From Toxotes chatareus (Eukaryota > Chordata > Actinopteri > Toxotidae): a stretch of 64,000 bases of DNA. Below the pieces are notes generated by a model. That model was not told the origin of the DNA and ran no database searches. It saw nothing but the letters and a program-made list of their open reading frames with translations. The stretch's first letter is position 1. Each line of letters begins with the position of its first letter. Below are positions 12,091 to 24,545 of this stretch, piece by piece. The stretch is from the NCBI GenBank assembly GCA_016801885.1, contig CM028883.1:24718643-24782642 (forward strand), read 5' to 3'. A program made the translations under genes and the position numbers.

Positions 12091-14821
12091 ATGAATAAAT
12101 TAACCTCCACTATTGCCTTTGTTCCTTTTCTTTGTTCTTCTCTCCCTCTCTTTTCCTTTCTCTTTTTATCCTCTGTCATTTTAGCATCTTTAGCCATGGA
12201 ATTAAACATAGCTACACATACTTACCTGCCACATACTGAGTGTGTTATTAATGTGGACATTAAAAAACATTTTCATGTCACTGTGAGAATTAAGATAAAA
12301 ACTAAGAGAAAGAAAGGTGAAAGAGAAAAGAAGAAAAAAGGAATGAAAAGGTGGAAAAATACAAACATAAATAACATGAATAATAAATAACCATTTATCA
12401 TTATTATTAATATTATAATTATTTTAATTTTTATCTGTCTGTCTTGGCTTTTTTTTTTAAACTTAATTATGAACTTTTTTTTTATTTCTCCTCTCCATAA
12501 ACACACACACACGATCAACCCACTCAAAGCCACAACCCCCCACCCAATCCCTTTTCCTCCTATGTGTGGAGGCAGTTGGCAGTGCTGGCCCTGGGTCAGG
12601 TCAGTTGTTGGAGTGCCCTGGTGCGTTATTGGTGCTGCATGATGAGTAGATGCAAGTGTTCTCCAGAGCCATCAGCCATAATAACTAAAACATAAATAAA
12701 TTACAAAAAAAAAAAAAAAAAAAAGGCTGTCTGTTGACCACATGACCATATGACCATATGTCTGATGAGCAAACCCCCTCCTGAGGGTCTGGAGGTTGCT
12801 CACCAAACTCTGAGTTTCCATCACGTAACCATAATAAAACAAATGGAAAACATAAGGTTGTTTGATGAGCTCTGCACCTTGGGGGGGATCCCAGCTCCCC
12901 TGTTGTGCTGCTGCAATGTATGTGTTTTGAACCCACCAACCACGATGGTCAGATCAGGTGTCTGTCCTGCTGTCACTGTCCACTGGAGACTCAAAAGAAC
13001 CCCGCCCCACAACTACAAAATGAATGAAGATAGCAGAGATGCATAAAGCATTTTGTTTATGCTAAACTGGTGTCTGTGTAGATGGGTGTGGCAAAACGTG
13101 CTGTCTGTCTATGATCCATGCATGGGTCAGGTTTACAGTTGAATATATATTTACAGCTTGATACAACAAACTGTCTGAGAGTTAATAATGTGTGCACGCG
13201 TTTTGCAGGATACAATGTGACGTGTATTTGTAAATGTGTGTACACCGGCACACTGGCAAAGTGGTCTGTCCAGGGGTCTGTGTAGAGAGGCAAATATCAC
13301 CACCTACATTCAGACAGTTACATTAGCACACTAAAGGTCTTTGTAGATTTTTTGACTTTGTCTTTTTTTGTCTCAATGCTTAAAATCATTTTGGGATTTT
13401 TATCCTGGATTTTAGCAGGATAAAAATTCATATGCAAGATCAAATTTTGCATCTGTAAAAGTTCTTTATTATCATCCACCGTCTGCAATTCAATAGAGAT
13501 GATTTCGCATGAAGTCCTATCATTTGCTGCACATGTGACCCTCGGGTTTTTTTTTTTTGCAGCTTGTTGTGACTCAACCTTACTCAAAAAGCTCATCATC
13601 GTGAGGCTACTTGTTAAGTGCAGCACCTCTGACCTGAAGCTGTGTAAGCTGCAGTACCCAGATAAGAGTTCACTGACCTCTGTGTTGGGGGGCAGAGAAT
13701 TGGGTGATGGCAGACAAAACAGATGAGGAGATGCAAAGAGATCTTTGCAGGAGATCTAAATAGTTTCAGATACTCAGTCTTTCTCTGTCGCTATTGCCAC
13801 AGTGGGGAAAAGGATGGTTGAGAATTATTATCTGCCAGAAGTGTGAATGTGTGAGGACACTGGAGTGTTGAAGTGGACAGTGGGGTAGTAGAGTCTCACT
13901 GGTGCTGAGTTTGATCAAACAAGCCATCTAGATGAGAGGAAAATTAGCAGAGATGAGAGTTTTGGCAGATTCAGCTGGCTGACTTTGTGATTGCAAACAC
14001 AGTAGTTACCTTCATCCAGGGATGTATTACAGCTTGGTTTGCCCACCTCTTTTTTTTTTTTTTTTTTTTTTTTAAGAAATAAGGTATGCCCCTTTAGCCC
14101 TGTAAAAAACAGGCACCCTAAATTCTATAATAAAAGCTGGTATTCACATTATACCCAGGAACAGCCTGTTGGCATGGTATGGCATGGTAACACGGTAACT
14201 TCAGCATTATGTACTTTTCCACAGCACTAATTTCATTTCATGAAAAAGTTTAAAAAGTAATTTCAATTACTTCTACTTTTCTGTTCCACTTGGGAGCGCT
14301 AAGGAGTCATAATAACTAAGGGAGTGATTACTCAAATATTGTCATACGTATCTGCTGACTTTGGCTTTTCCAATGACGGCTCAGAGTATCTGGCTTGAGC
14401 ATGAGCAGACTCACACGTCCAAACTCTTTTGCTTTGCCATTCTTTCTATCACTGTTAAGCTACCCTCAGTGAAACTCAACACTTCCTGCTGAGATTTCAT
14501 ATTAAAATGGCTTTTGAATCATAAGAAGACTGTTTATGACCTATTCAGAGACAGACCGAGACAGATTAAGTCCTTTGCTTATTTCCCTGGTGCTTCCACA
14601 GTTCACCAATGGTCCTCAAGATGGAGACAGGCATACAATGTTTCACAGATGTCCAAAAAGAACATGCCATATATTTACCTTTAAGAGACAAAGTCCTCAA
14701 GTGACTGTAGGAAACAGTGTGATGTTATAATAGAGCCACAAAATCTGTAGAGGGAAGACGTTGAGGTGGATGGATGAGTAAGTAAAATGGGTCTTACACA
14801 TGAGACCACATTTTGATTCCA

Positions 14822-14872
<51 letters not shown>

Positions 14873-17790
14873 CAAAATGAGAACTAAGTAGAAAATTGAA
14901 TCACATAATTAAACAAGTAAAACTTAAAAATTATTTTAAAAAAGCAGACCAGATCTGATTGAGAGTAGAAGGTATTAAGTTTCATTTAATGTGACTTTAC
15001 AATAAATGGAAAAAAAAGCTAAGTAGAACCAACTCGAATTTATGAATTATGAATCATAAAGTGAGTGAGTATTCCTGTTAAAAGAGAGAATTTCTGAGTG
15101 GTAAGTATGACCTTACAATACTGCACATCAGTACTGTGGAAATGAACGTTGTTCTGAGTTGATCAAGACAACATGTAAACATAGAGGAAGTTTAGACATC
15201 ATATGAACACAACATCTTCAGCAAATACAAACAGGAGCCCACCTGAAATATGTGAAAAAATATACTTATAGCACAGGGTAGATTGAAAATAAGACCTGTC
15301 TCTAATATCAAATAAAATCTCTGCCTCTGCTTGAGTATATACTACACATGTACTTGTAAATTCTATCAAATTATTATTATTATAAAGAAAATATTTTTCT
15401 GATAAAGAACAGTTATTATGATAATTGGTGATGATGAGGGTTTGTCAGGTAAAATTACAGCTCTCAGTGTCATTCTACGGCTAGTTGGTTTATAGTTGAA
15501 ATGAATTTACCTGAAATGAATTCACTTGCTTTGAAGTGACTCGATTACACTGAGGTGAAATGAACGGAGGTGAACTGATCAAAGAATTAAAGTGAGAGCG
15601 GTGACAGAGTCAGTGACTGTGCTCTGAGCAGCTCTGTCACTACTGCGCTATATTTAGCCAACACACACCAACAAGCCCCACAACAGTAGGCATGCACTGA
15701 CCCCCACCATCTGCTCGCTCTCACACACACACTCCCGCATTCATACACACACAAACACACACACGAGTCCTGTATACAGACACACACCTTAAGGTTTTAA
15801 TGCCAACTGATGCCCACAGACCCCCCCCACCCACAAACCCCCACCCAGGTATACCCAGGTGGACTTATTAAGAGCCCTGTCATGAGGTGGTCTTATTCAG
15901 ACACACACACACACACATACGCAGGACTCCCTACTTAGTTGCCGCGGCGATAAAGTCATTGGTAAATTTTGTCATTATGGCAGATGCATATACTGTATGA
16001 GTATACAACAACAAGGCTTCTGAAAGACTCACTGCGAGAGCAGAGAGCTATGGGGAGCCATTTTAATGAGCTTGCCTGTGTGTGTGTGTGTGTTTGTGTT
16101 TGTGTGTGTGGAGGTTCAGTCTGTGTATATAATAGCACATCTATCACACATTTCTCTCCCTCACACTACTTCAATTGTGGTAAAAGGACAAAATGACCCT
16201 ACAATATTGGTATTACTTTTCTTTGTGTTTACGTTTATATTCATATTCTGAACCACACTATTATTCTTATAATACCTGAGCCTCAGACCACACACTTCAC
16301 ACACTCTTGGACTTTTTTATTTTGAACATGGAAATGTTCTGCCACCTCCAGTAGCCAGAAATAAGACAGGACTTCACACTGCTGCTTCAACTGAGATGTT
16401 AAACTGATGTGTGTCTGCACGGAAAATCAATTAGCAAAGATGTGAAAGGTGACTGAGACAGCAGCCAGTGTGAGTTTTTTGAGGAGACACATCTATTTTC
16501 TGTTTCAGTGTATAATGGAAGGAAAGAGATCACGTTTGGCTGTGAAAACACAGAAACAAACATTTCGTGTCTGGCGAGTAGCTCCAGGCTCTACATTGTA
16601 ATGAAAAATCATTCCTACATAGATGGTTGTTTGTCTAATAGTCCTTATGTTATACTAGTAATAGAAAAATATAGATTTAATTTCGCTGAGTTTGAACTCT
16701 TTTTGTCAGCCAGCTCCTTACAAAGCATTATTTTCTCTTACAAATCCCTCGGGTTATGCATCTACATCACATCAGACACTCAGAGAAATCAGTGTGGTTA
16801 TTTATTTATTTATTGTTTTTTCTGGTGAAGATGGTTATGTTTGAGGATTTTTCTTTCCTGTGGTCTTAAAACATCGGAGCATAAGGGTGAAGATGACAGT
16901 GTTGTTGTCCTCACAGGCGTGCAGCCTATTAGACAGGCAGACTGACAGTGCAGCCTAGTGGTAAAGCAACGGAGCCTCACACATGAACACACACTGCAGA
17001 TTGGGGACAAAACAGATAAACAGAAAAACCGTGTCTGTCAGGATATGATGCTTATCCCTCTGCATTTTTGTGTTTGCGTTTATATGGATGTCTTGCATGT
17101 TCCACCCTTTATCGGGACATTGCACGTAGGCACAAGGCTCCCCTATACATGCTGTGGAGGAAGCATTATTAACTCACACAGAAACCCCTGTGTCTCCAGG
17201 CCGAAGAGGGGGAGGGCGGGGGTAGTGGGGTGGCTTTGGCAGGCACAGTGCTGCTTGAATTTGGCCTGGACGCTCATTTAAACCAACCCGCCATCTCCTT
17301 CACTTAGCAAGACAGCTGCGTATACGGTCACACTCAATATTCATGCACATATTTTGTAGGATGAGCAGAATTCCTTTCTTCCTGTTGTATGTGTGTACAC
17401 GACAAAGCAAAGCAAGTGGTCCCAGCAGTGATGCTTCAGCGGCAGCGGCAGCAGCAGCAGCCTTGTCATGATGGCAGCAGAGCGGTGACAGTGTTGTGTT
17501 GCCGTGTCCCAGGGACACGGTTCAGTTTTTGAAACTCGGCACGGCAGCAGTGCTGGCAGACCTCTGAGCACAGCCATGACACACAACACAGCTACAAGTT
17601 GTCCCCATATCCGGGGTGTGATGAAAATAAACTGTGAAACATTAAAATACAGGCAAAATACAGGACCAATAATAATACTTCTTTATGTAGCCTTTAAAAT
17701 TATTAAATGTCATTATTAAATATATTCAGCATTTCTAAGTTATATTTCAAAAACTAAATAAAAATATGTATTTTTTAAAATATAGTATTA
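12091..17790. other. Intergenic, no gene seen
   Basis: Mostly AT-rich DNA with low-complexity tracts: poly(A) at 12703-12723, poly(T) at about 14050-14073, a TA repeat at 14822-14869, and CA/GT tracts near 15722-15790, 15901-15918 and 16078-16110. About 12290-12480 is an A-rich then T-rich stretch which may be the decayed 3' end of the L1 relic. Open frames of 60-107 codons here have no recognisable similarity. Confidence 0.6.
14822..14869. repeat. (TA)n microsatellite
   Basis: About 48 bp of almost pure TA with one C interruption. The minus-strand frame with a Tyr-Ile run comes from it. Confidence 0.95.
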
Positions 17791-17794
17791 TTAT

Positions 17795-18420
17795 ATAGTA
17801 GTAGTAGTAGAAGTAGTTGTAGTAGCAGCAGTAATAATAGTAGTATTAGTGGTAGTTGTACTAGCAGAAAAAAATACAAAATGTAGTATTATTAGTGGTA
17901 ATTGTAGTGATATTTAGAATGAATAATAGTTGGAGAGGTGTAGCTGTAGTAGTCACAGCTGTTGTGGAGGCAGCACAAAATAACCATAAACAATAATAAC
18001 AATAATAATAACTTGTTTAATAGTAATAGTATAATCACTATCAATAGTAGTAACTGTTGTAGTAACATCCAAGAAAAACAAACACATGATAAAATAATTA
18101 AAATGATTTATATATTTATATGTTATTGATATTATTATGTTAGTGGTTGTAGAAGTAGTGGTGGTAGCTATAGTAGCTGTGCCAACAAATCATTACTATA
18201 GTATATGATAGTATTATGAGTTGCATTTGGTTGTAGTAGTTAGTAAAAATGAATATGATTATTATTATAATTATAATACTACAGTTGTGCAGTTGTGATA
18301 GTACTAATTCAAACTAAGTACAAAAACACTTTTATTATTACTAGTAGTAGAGATAGTTGTAGCAGTAGTAATAGCAGTAAGTGTAGTTGTGCTGGTAATT
18401 GTATATTGTACATTATAATA
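17795..18420. repeat. Degenerate trinucleotide (TAG/GTA/ATA) low-complexity region
   Basis: A stretch of about 600 bp is dominated by imperfect tagtagtag, gtagttgta and aataataat units, broken by normal AT-rich DNA. It looks like an old trinucleotide array decayed by point changes. No protein frame crosses it because TAG and TAA are frequent. Confidence 0.7.
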
Positions 18421-19001
18421 CTAAATACGTATGTGTCTGATGTGAATTGCTATGGTTACTACAAACTTTAAGGTTCATTGTTACATTGGAAACAGTGTTT
18501 GAGAAACAGTCTCAGCAGCTGTTCTTCACCTTTCTGTATGTTATTACTTTTACATCAGTTTAGCATCAGTTTACTTTAATCATTACCTCATGGAAACAGC
18601 TGTGGCTAAACTGACACATAACTGAAAAACCTCATTTCCCATCAGAGCCACAGTGTGTGTGTGTGTGACTGTCTTACTTCAATACTGCAGTGGTGTGTGA
18701 AGTTGTGTGTGTATTGTGTTGCAGTGTGAACAGATTGAAAAACCAATTGATTAGGACAGGTACTGTGATCTGGCACATCACACCATCATCACACAAATCA
18801 ATACATGATAGTTGTCCTTGAATAACAGACACATGGAGACACACACGCGCAGGTCATGCTCTGCTGCACCTGGACATACTGTAGATAATAGCTTTATGAA
18901 TTCCAATATGGTTGATCAATAACCGATCATTGTACTTGTGCCTTGCAGACATGCTGCTGTTTTCAGTTCATCCCATCAGTCCAATATTTGCCACTGGGTA
19001 G

Positions 19002-19004
<3 letters not shown>

Positions 19005-19079
<75 letters not shown>
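19005..19079. repeat. (GT)n microsatellite upstream of epha8
   Basis: About 75 bp of GT with one GG interruption near 19034, ending about 160 bp before the CCAAT boxes. Long GT tracts can adopt Z-DNA and are often length-polymorphic. Any effect on epha8 is inference from position. Confidence 0.95.
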
Positions 19080-19083
<4 letters not shown>

Positions 19084-19229
19084 AAGCAAGCCAATGACAA
19101 ATGAGGATAAATAACAGAGGGGGAGGGAGCACAATGTGCCTGCTCATGACCCAGAGAGATAAACAGAAAGTGAGAGTTGGCCAGGCAGGTAGGACGAGAG
19201 GGTGTGGCAACGGAGGGAGCATTTAGTGT

Positions 19230-19622
19230 GCAGCACCGGCCAATCCCACACTCTTATTGGCTGTTGAGCCTCTGACAGACACTCTCGTCCCTCCCCCCCT
19301 CCGGCTGCCTGCCGAAAGTGTATGTATGTATGTGTGTGTGTGTGTGAGGGAGCCGGCAGACTGAAGCGAGCCACAGAGGCAGGCTCTAACTCCAACCCAA
19401 TGAGCTCGCAGCTCTCACACTCACACACTCTCCTCACACACACACACACTCTCCTCAGAGCCGGCTCTCGCTCTCGCTTCAACCCTGGGACACAGAAGAA
19501 GAAGAAGGAGAGGAGAGAGAGGCAGCGAGTGGCAGAGAGGGAGAGTGAGGGTGAGGGAGTAAGAGAGGAGAGAGGGAGAGAGAGAGGCAGAGGGAGACTG
19601 GCGGGGTGTAAGGGAGAACACC
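19230..19622 (+). promoter_or_regulatory. epha8: Probable epha8 promoter and 5' UTR
   Basis: This stretch runs up to the epha8 start codon. A CCAAT box lies at 19240-19244 and an inverted one (ATTGG) at 19256-19260, a spacing and pairing typical of NF-Y-type promoters. No convincing TATA box is seen. Around 19290-19320 the DNA is C-rich. From about 19490 to 19610 it is a GA-rich purine tract, common in 5' UTRs of developmental genes. Several upstream ATGs occur (19322, 19326, 19330, 19400). The transcription start cannot be set from sequence alone; I infer it lies between about 19280 and 19500. Confidence 0.5.
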
Positions 19623-19699
19623 ATGGCTTCAGATCCGGGGTTGACTGCGATGCTGCTATGGACTATATCACTACAGGCTCTGGGCACGGCAGGAACTAA
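19322..19699 (+). other. Upstream ORF overlapping the epha8 start codon
   Basis: A 125-codon open frame begins at the ATG at 19322, with an internal in-frame ATG at 19400, and ends at the TAA at 19697-19699. This is 77 nt downstream of the epha8 ATG and in a different frame. The predicted peptide is low-complexity (Thr-His and Arg-Glu-rich runs from CA and GA repeats) and resembles no protein I know. If the mRNA starts upstream of 19400, ribosomes starting here would bypass the receptor start, so it could lower epha8 translation. The peptide itself is unlikely to have a function. Confidence 0.3.
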
Positions 19700-19710
19700 C
19701 AGCAACGAAG
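19623..19710 (+). CDS. epha8: epha8 exon 1 (coding part): signal peptide of an EphA-type receptor tyrosine kinase
   Basis: This exon encodes the N-terminus of an Eph receptor, a single-pass membrane tyrosine kinase that binds ephrins on neighbouring cells and guides axons and cell sorting. The ATG at 19623 sits in a good Kozak context (ACC before, G after). It opens 29 codons plus one base, MASDPGLTAMLLWTISLQ followed by ALGTAGTNSNE. The hydrophobic core LTAMLLWTISLQALGTA looks like a cleavable signal peptide. A strong donor, gtaagac, follows at 19711, leaving phase 1. The first base of the next codon (G) joins TG of the exon at 44973 to give Val, and the joined frame reads on into EPHA8-type ligand-binding-domain sequence. 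A second in-frame ATG at 19650 (Met10) could be an alternative start. The signal peptide alone does not identify the gene; the name comes from exon 2. The 5' UTR limit is unknown. Confidence 0.85.
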
Positions 19711-20329
19711 GTAAGACAGTGTGTGTGTGTGTGCTCATTTGAATAGACAGAGTTAAAAAATGCATCTTCTCTGACAGCGGGGATCAACTTCATACATGTG
19801 GAGCCTCTGGAAAAAACACACACATCAGCAAATGTAAACACACAGTCACAGACAGTGGGTTTGTGTGTGTCATAACCTGAAGCATGAGATCAAAGTTTGC
19901 TCTGCGCAGTAACTCTAGGAAATCTGGCTGATGTCAATTTGTGTGTGTCTGTGTGTGTGTGTGTGCGTGTGTGTGAACTTGTCCGAGTTGCGTGTCAGCT
20001 GCGGTGACAGCGCATGTGTCTGCTGTGGGGTTAGGCAGTGACGTTAAAGTGTGTGTGTGAGGTGAACATCTTCACGGATTTCACTGTGTGTATTTCCTTT
20101 TGAGCTTCTTAAATGATGCGTGTGTGTGTGAGTGCATGTGTGTTTCTGTATATGTGCGCACACTGCACACTTTGCTCCCTTAAGCCCAGACTGGGTTTGT
20201 TTACTTCCATCCTCCTGTCCTTCATCTTTCCACCACGAGACGGAAAACTGTTGTTGTCACTTGTTCAACTAATGCCACACACACACACCACGAAGTCCCC
20301 CGGTGCTTTTCAATATGTGTGTATGTCTG

Positions 20330-20388
20330 CTTTTGTGTGTGTGTGTGTGTTTGTGTTTGTGTGTGTGTGTGTGTGTGTTTGTGTGCGT
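20330..20388. repeat. (GT)n microsatellite in intron 1
   Basis: Imperfect GT/TT-GT repeat of about 55 bp. The frames at 20113-20427 (+) and 20222-20479 (-) run through it and are not genes. Confidence 0.9.
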
Positions 20389-21418
20389 GACAGGGTCCTT
20401 GACATAGGTCTGGTCTCAGGAGGCTGAGTGACAGCAGCAATTCGACTGTAAGGGCCTTCTTCACCCCTGACGGCAACATTCAGCTTACCACCGCGGGGAA
20501 AAAAAGCAGCAGAAGAAGAAGAGGAAAAGATAGTGGAAAAAAGAGAGAGAGATCAGTGCTTTGGTTCAGGTGGGATCACCTCAGCAGTGGAGAGGTGAGA
20601 GCAGCCACTTGTTCTGTATTAAGCTCTGAAAAGTCAGGATGGGATAGTCGGGCTGCCTCAGGTCAGACAGAGCAGGAAGTGTGGACCGCCATGGAGGCAG
20701 ACAGAGGCAGACAGACAGACAGACAGTTTGTCCAGCTGAGCTGTCCTTGTGTGCGTTGCCTCAGTGACCACCACGGTTATAACCCACCATTAAAGGCCTG
20801 TGCTATTTACACGCCAGATTTTACTCCCTTGTCCTCCCCACTGCTCCTGTTTGGACCGTAATTTCGCTCATTGACTTCCATGTGAAGTGTCCTCATCTTT
20901 CCCTCTCCTGTGTCTTTGCTATTCAAATTCATTCAGGTTGTTCTGTGATGATTGTTGCCCTTTACTGATGAACGTTTGAGTGTGATTAGATGAATGTGGT
21001 GATAGACACACTTCATTTTTGTCCTGTCACCTATTGTATGCTCACGGAATAAAATAAATTATTTTATGTTCCACTTTGAATAAGCACACCTGACATCTGA
21101 ATCCAGGTGCAAAATGAAGTCAGAAAAGTCTTTTTATTTTTTTTTGAAAAGTAATTTTTCGTGAGTCCTTCTGAATGTGTACAACTGAGGAGGTGTCACT
21201 CTCTTATGAGTTACACACAGACTGCTCCTAAAACTCGACTGCTAAAACGAAATGTTATCCTCTAAGCAAAAAAATTTAAATCAATACCATTTAATTGTTC
21301 TAATTAATGCAGATTTTGATCATCTACTACAATTAAAGATAAGTTAGGTAAATATGCATTTCTTTTTCAAGACCATGCACATTTTTAACCCTTAAGAAGC
21401 CACTTTTTCTACATTTTT

Positions 21419-21565
21419 GCCTTCATTTGAATAGTTGACGGTGCAGAGATAAACAGGAACCTAGGGGAAAGAGACAAAGGGACATGGGACATTAGTAACA
21501 AAGGTCCCCAGCTAGAACCAAAAAAGGGATGTTGCGGGCATTTCTTAAGCCCCCCCTCCCTTCTT
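21419..21565 (-). mobile_element. tRNA-derived SINE relic, minus strand
   Basis: The + strand text gacatgg...aacaaaggtccccagctagaa...gggatgttgcggg resembles the head and body of a common fish SINE written in reverse. On the minus strand a degenerate pol III B box (ggttctagct) follows the cgcaacatccc string. Ends and duplications were not found, so it is old. The 161-codon minus-strand frame at 21409-21894 overlaps it and I do not regard it as a gene. Confidence 0.45.
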
Positions 21566-22243
21566 AAATGTGGTAATTTTGGCCCTAAATAGTTTCTGAT
21601 AAGATAAAGGAAACAAAATGTTTTCAGGGTTGGAAATCCCCTTAAAATAGCATTTAGACATGTGACACTAAAACTAATTTCTCTGAGAATGTTCCTGTGA
21701 CTAATACCACTGATAACAAAACGATTATTGTGGAAATATAGAATATTATCACAAATGACTCTGTGAGCCCATTTGTGTGGGTCACATATTCTTATAATAT
21801 ACAGCGACAGAAATATAGTTACATACACTGTTGGAAAGTGGTGAGTAGAGATGAAAAAACTCATATTATAGTGGGTTCTATTCCAGCGCTTCAATTAACG
21901 TGAATGAATTTGTTGGTTTGCATTCATGCCAGCTCACCTCATAAAGACGTTCTCGCTCCATAAAGACAGTCATTCAGAGAATTGTGAATGTAACTTCCCC
22001 CAAAATTAGATTTTGCTCTTGTCCCACACACTAATTAATTTAAATAAACACAAGAGAAACAAATCAATATTTCAAGATCCTGCAAAAGAATAGTCACAGT
22101 TTTCAGTCTAGTGTGAAAGCGATTAGGGGCAAAATTGTGATTAAGCCCGATGAAAATAGTTGATGTCTAAAAGATAACTGAACCGCGTTCAAAAGACGAC
22201 GGGACGGAAAATTTAATTTCTCTTCTTTGCTTTGGTTTGGCAG

Positions 22244-22341
22244 CAGTCAGACTCGAGGGCAATTACAAATATTACATGTACATGGATGAGATAACCTTTG
22301 GAATGAATGAAGAGCTGGAAATTAAATTGGTGGAAGAACAG
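22244..22341 (+). other. Exon-like unit in intron 1, 98 nt, open in the epha8 phase
   Basis: A pyrimidine-rich stretch (ttctcttctttgctttgg) leads to tandem acceptors (cagcag, 22241-22246), and the unit ends in CAG followed by gtaact. Read in the phase left by exon 1 it is fully open for 32 codons and includes the string MYMDEITFGMNEELEIKL. I do not recognise the peptide. Its length is 3n+2, so it ends in phase 0. Splicing it to exon 2 would make TGA the first codon of exon 2. It could be a cryptic or poison exon, an exon of another transcript, or a conserved non-coding element that looks like an exon by chance. Confidence 0.3.
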
Positions 22342-22859
22342 GTAACTTTTCACACAACCACACAGAGCACACTTGACAACACACACACACACACATAATG
22401 CTCAAGAGCACTCACACGGGACTGACACTGTGACTGGTTCTTGTTCGTGTATTGGACATACGACCAGCAGCCATGACCAGCCATTTTGTTTTTGTTCATT
22501 GCTCGTGCTTGCTGTCTTATTCATCTTGTGCAGATACATACAAATGGCCAGATGTAATTCTCTAAGGGTGTCTATACACAACTCCACCACTACTCACTGA
22601 CAACGGTGAGGTTTTGAATCATGTGAATCTTTGAACCTTTTCGCATCATAACTTAAGTGTCCTTCAAAACGCTGTCATTTATTTATTTATTTGTGTTGGA
22701 GCGCTGCTTGTGTGTGTGTTTACATATATGTGTGTGTATGTATGATGAGGAGGGTTAGAGCGGGAGGAACAAAGAGACGAAGGGAAAGCTTGTCTTGATA
22801 TGTTGACGTCTTATAACGTTTTTGTGCATTTCTTCAGTTTGAGACCTGAATCTCACAGT

Positions 22860-24189
22860 GAATCCTGAGAGACGCGGTAATTATCGTACGATCAAATTGC
22901 TGCTGGCTTTTTTATTTTTTTCTATTCAGAAACAGAAAAGAGAAGGAGCTGGATTCAGTAACAGACCAGCAGTTATTGCAGAGGAGGAAGGTAAAGCCTC
23001 CTCAGCTCAGCTTACCCACATATTTCTTCTGCATGGACGGAGTTTAGCACCTTATCTGTTGATGTAAAGCTTTGCTTTCTTCATGTAAATTCGTAGCAGA
23101 AATCATGGGAAGTGCTTCAGTATCAGCGGTAAAGTTGAAATTATTAAATTGCAAAATATATTCTTTTATGATGTAAAAATACTGGGAAATGCAGCCCGTT
23201 GCTGACCTGTGAAAATGTCTCAAAAACTTTTCATGAGTTAATAAAAACAGTGTTGTTTAAATTGTTTATTTATGACTATGAGAATTATCTTAATTCATAA
23301 GGTAGCATTTAATCCTTCAGTTTATCTAAAAATGTTTTAAAAATCTATTAATTTGGAGATACATGGTTTTCACTGGAGAGCGATGATAGTATCTATTGTC
23401 AGTCTATCAATTTTCATGTTACTCTTCAGTATTAACTATTGAAAAATGCTTTCAGTAAAAATGCTTAAAAAATAATATATGAATATATTATTCTTCAAAA
23501 AGCTAATGTGGGAGCTTTTAATGGCGTAGCAGAATAAACAGCGTGTTTTAACATCCTATTTATTTGTCAGTATGTGATATACATACAGGCCGACGTGTGT
23601 GAATTTATATCTATATATCATTATTATTATTATTATTATTATTATTGGCTGCATTAAAGACCCACAGTGTTCAAAATTCAATTAATAAATAAGGCATTTT
23701 TATTTCATTCCATTGTTTTTTTTTGTGTGTTTGTTTTTATTCTGGAGTCCATTTTTATTTTACAACAGCTTTTTTCCCATTTCACCATGCCACCCACCAT
23801 TTATCACCAAATCTTTGCCAGTCAAGACAAACAGCGTAAAGACAGTAATGTGATTGGCTGTAGGAAGGAATTTTTCCTTCCTTAGGTATTTTTCCTTTGT
23901 TAGGTCTCTATGTAGTATTTGGGCCATGTTCATCGCTTATTTCTAGTATAGCTGATAGTGTCCAGCTGCCTAATCACCATTGGCAGTTGCCATAGTGACC
24001 GAGGTCAGGCACAGACCCTCCGAGATAGGACAAGACAAAGCCTCTGGTGAATCACCATCATCCCATAACCATAATGCCCTTCTGGGTCATGTTTAACGCA
24101 TCTTTTCTCCAAGAAAGACATAAGTCTTTTAGTTACACACAATGTGACTGAGGTAAACATCAGTTAATATTTACCTTGCTTTTGCATCA
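22860..24189. other. Intron 1 segment, no gene seen
   Basis: AT-rich intronic DNA with a (ATT)n tract at 23620-23646. No protein similarity recognised. Confidence 0.6.
23620..23646. repeat. (ATT)n microsatellite
   Basis: Nine perfect ATT units. Confidence 0.9.
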
Positions 24190-24545
24190 GTTATGGTGTT
24201 ACTTCCTGCCTTTGTATTTTCCCACCTTTGTGATTGTCTGTCCTGCCCTGATGTGGTTCACCTGTTCCCCTTTACCTCTGCCTCCCTTGTATATTTAAGT
24301 CTCTGTGTTCCCTTCTCTCATTGTCAGTTGGTCTGTGTTCGTTCCTTCTCATGTCTGTGGGTTTGCCTCCTTCATTGTTTTTTCGTTGAGGAGTTCCTTA
24401 GTTTCTATCAAGTTTATGTTTCTGAGTTTTCTTCCTGACTGCCTGGACTGTAGCCTTTTAGCCAGGTGGCTAGTTTTCTGTTATTAAAATATCTTCACTG
24501 AATCTGCCTGCATTTGTGTTTCTGACCTCTGCCACAGTGTGATGT
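24190..24545 (+). mobile_element. Decayed LTR-like element, gypsy type
   Basis: The order gatgtggttcacctgttccc, then a TATA-like ttgtatatttaag, then a ctctgtgttccc pyrimidine stretch is shared in style with the LTR at 6072-6582 and with other fish gypsy LTRs. A ttattaaaatat near 24481 may be a worn polyadenylation signal. No intact ends or target duplication found. The + strand open frames here come from it. Confidence 0.5.

Noticed and set aside
18968..19222. Thr-His repeat protein on the minus strand
   Set aside because: The frame is the translation of the GT microsatellite; no gene evidence.
21409..21894. 161-codon minus-strand frame
   Set aside because: Overlaps a SINE relic and AT-rich DNA; the peptide has no recognisable domain.
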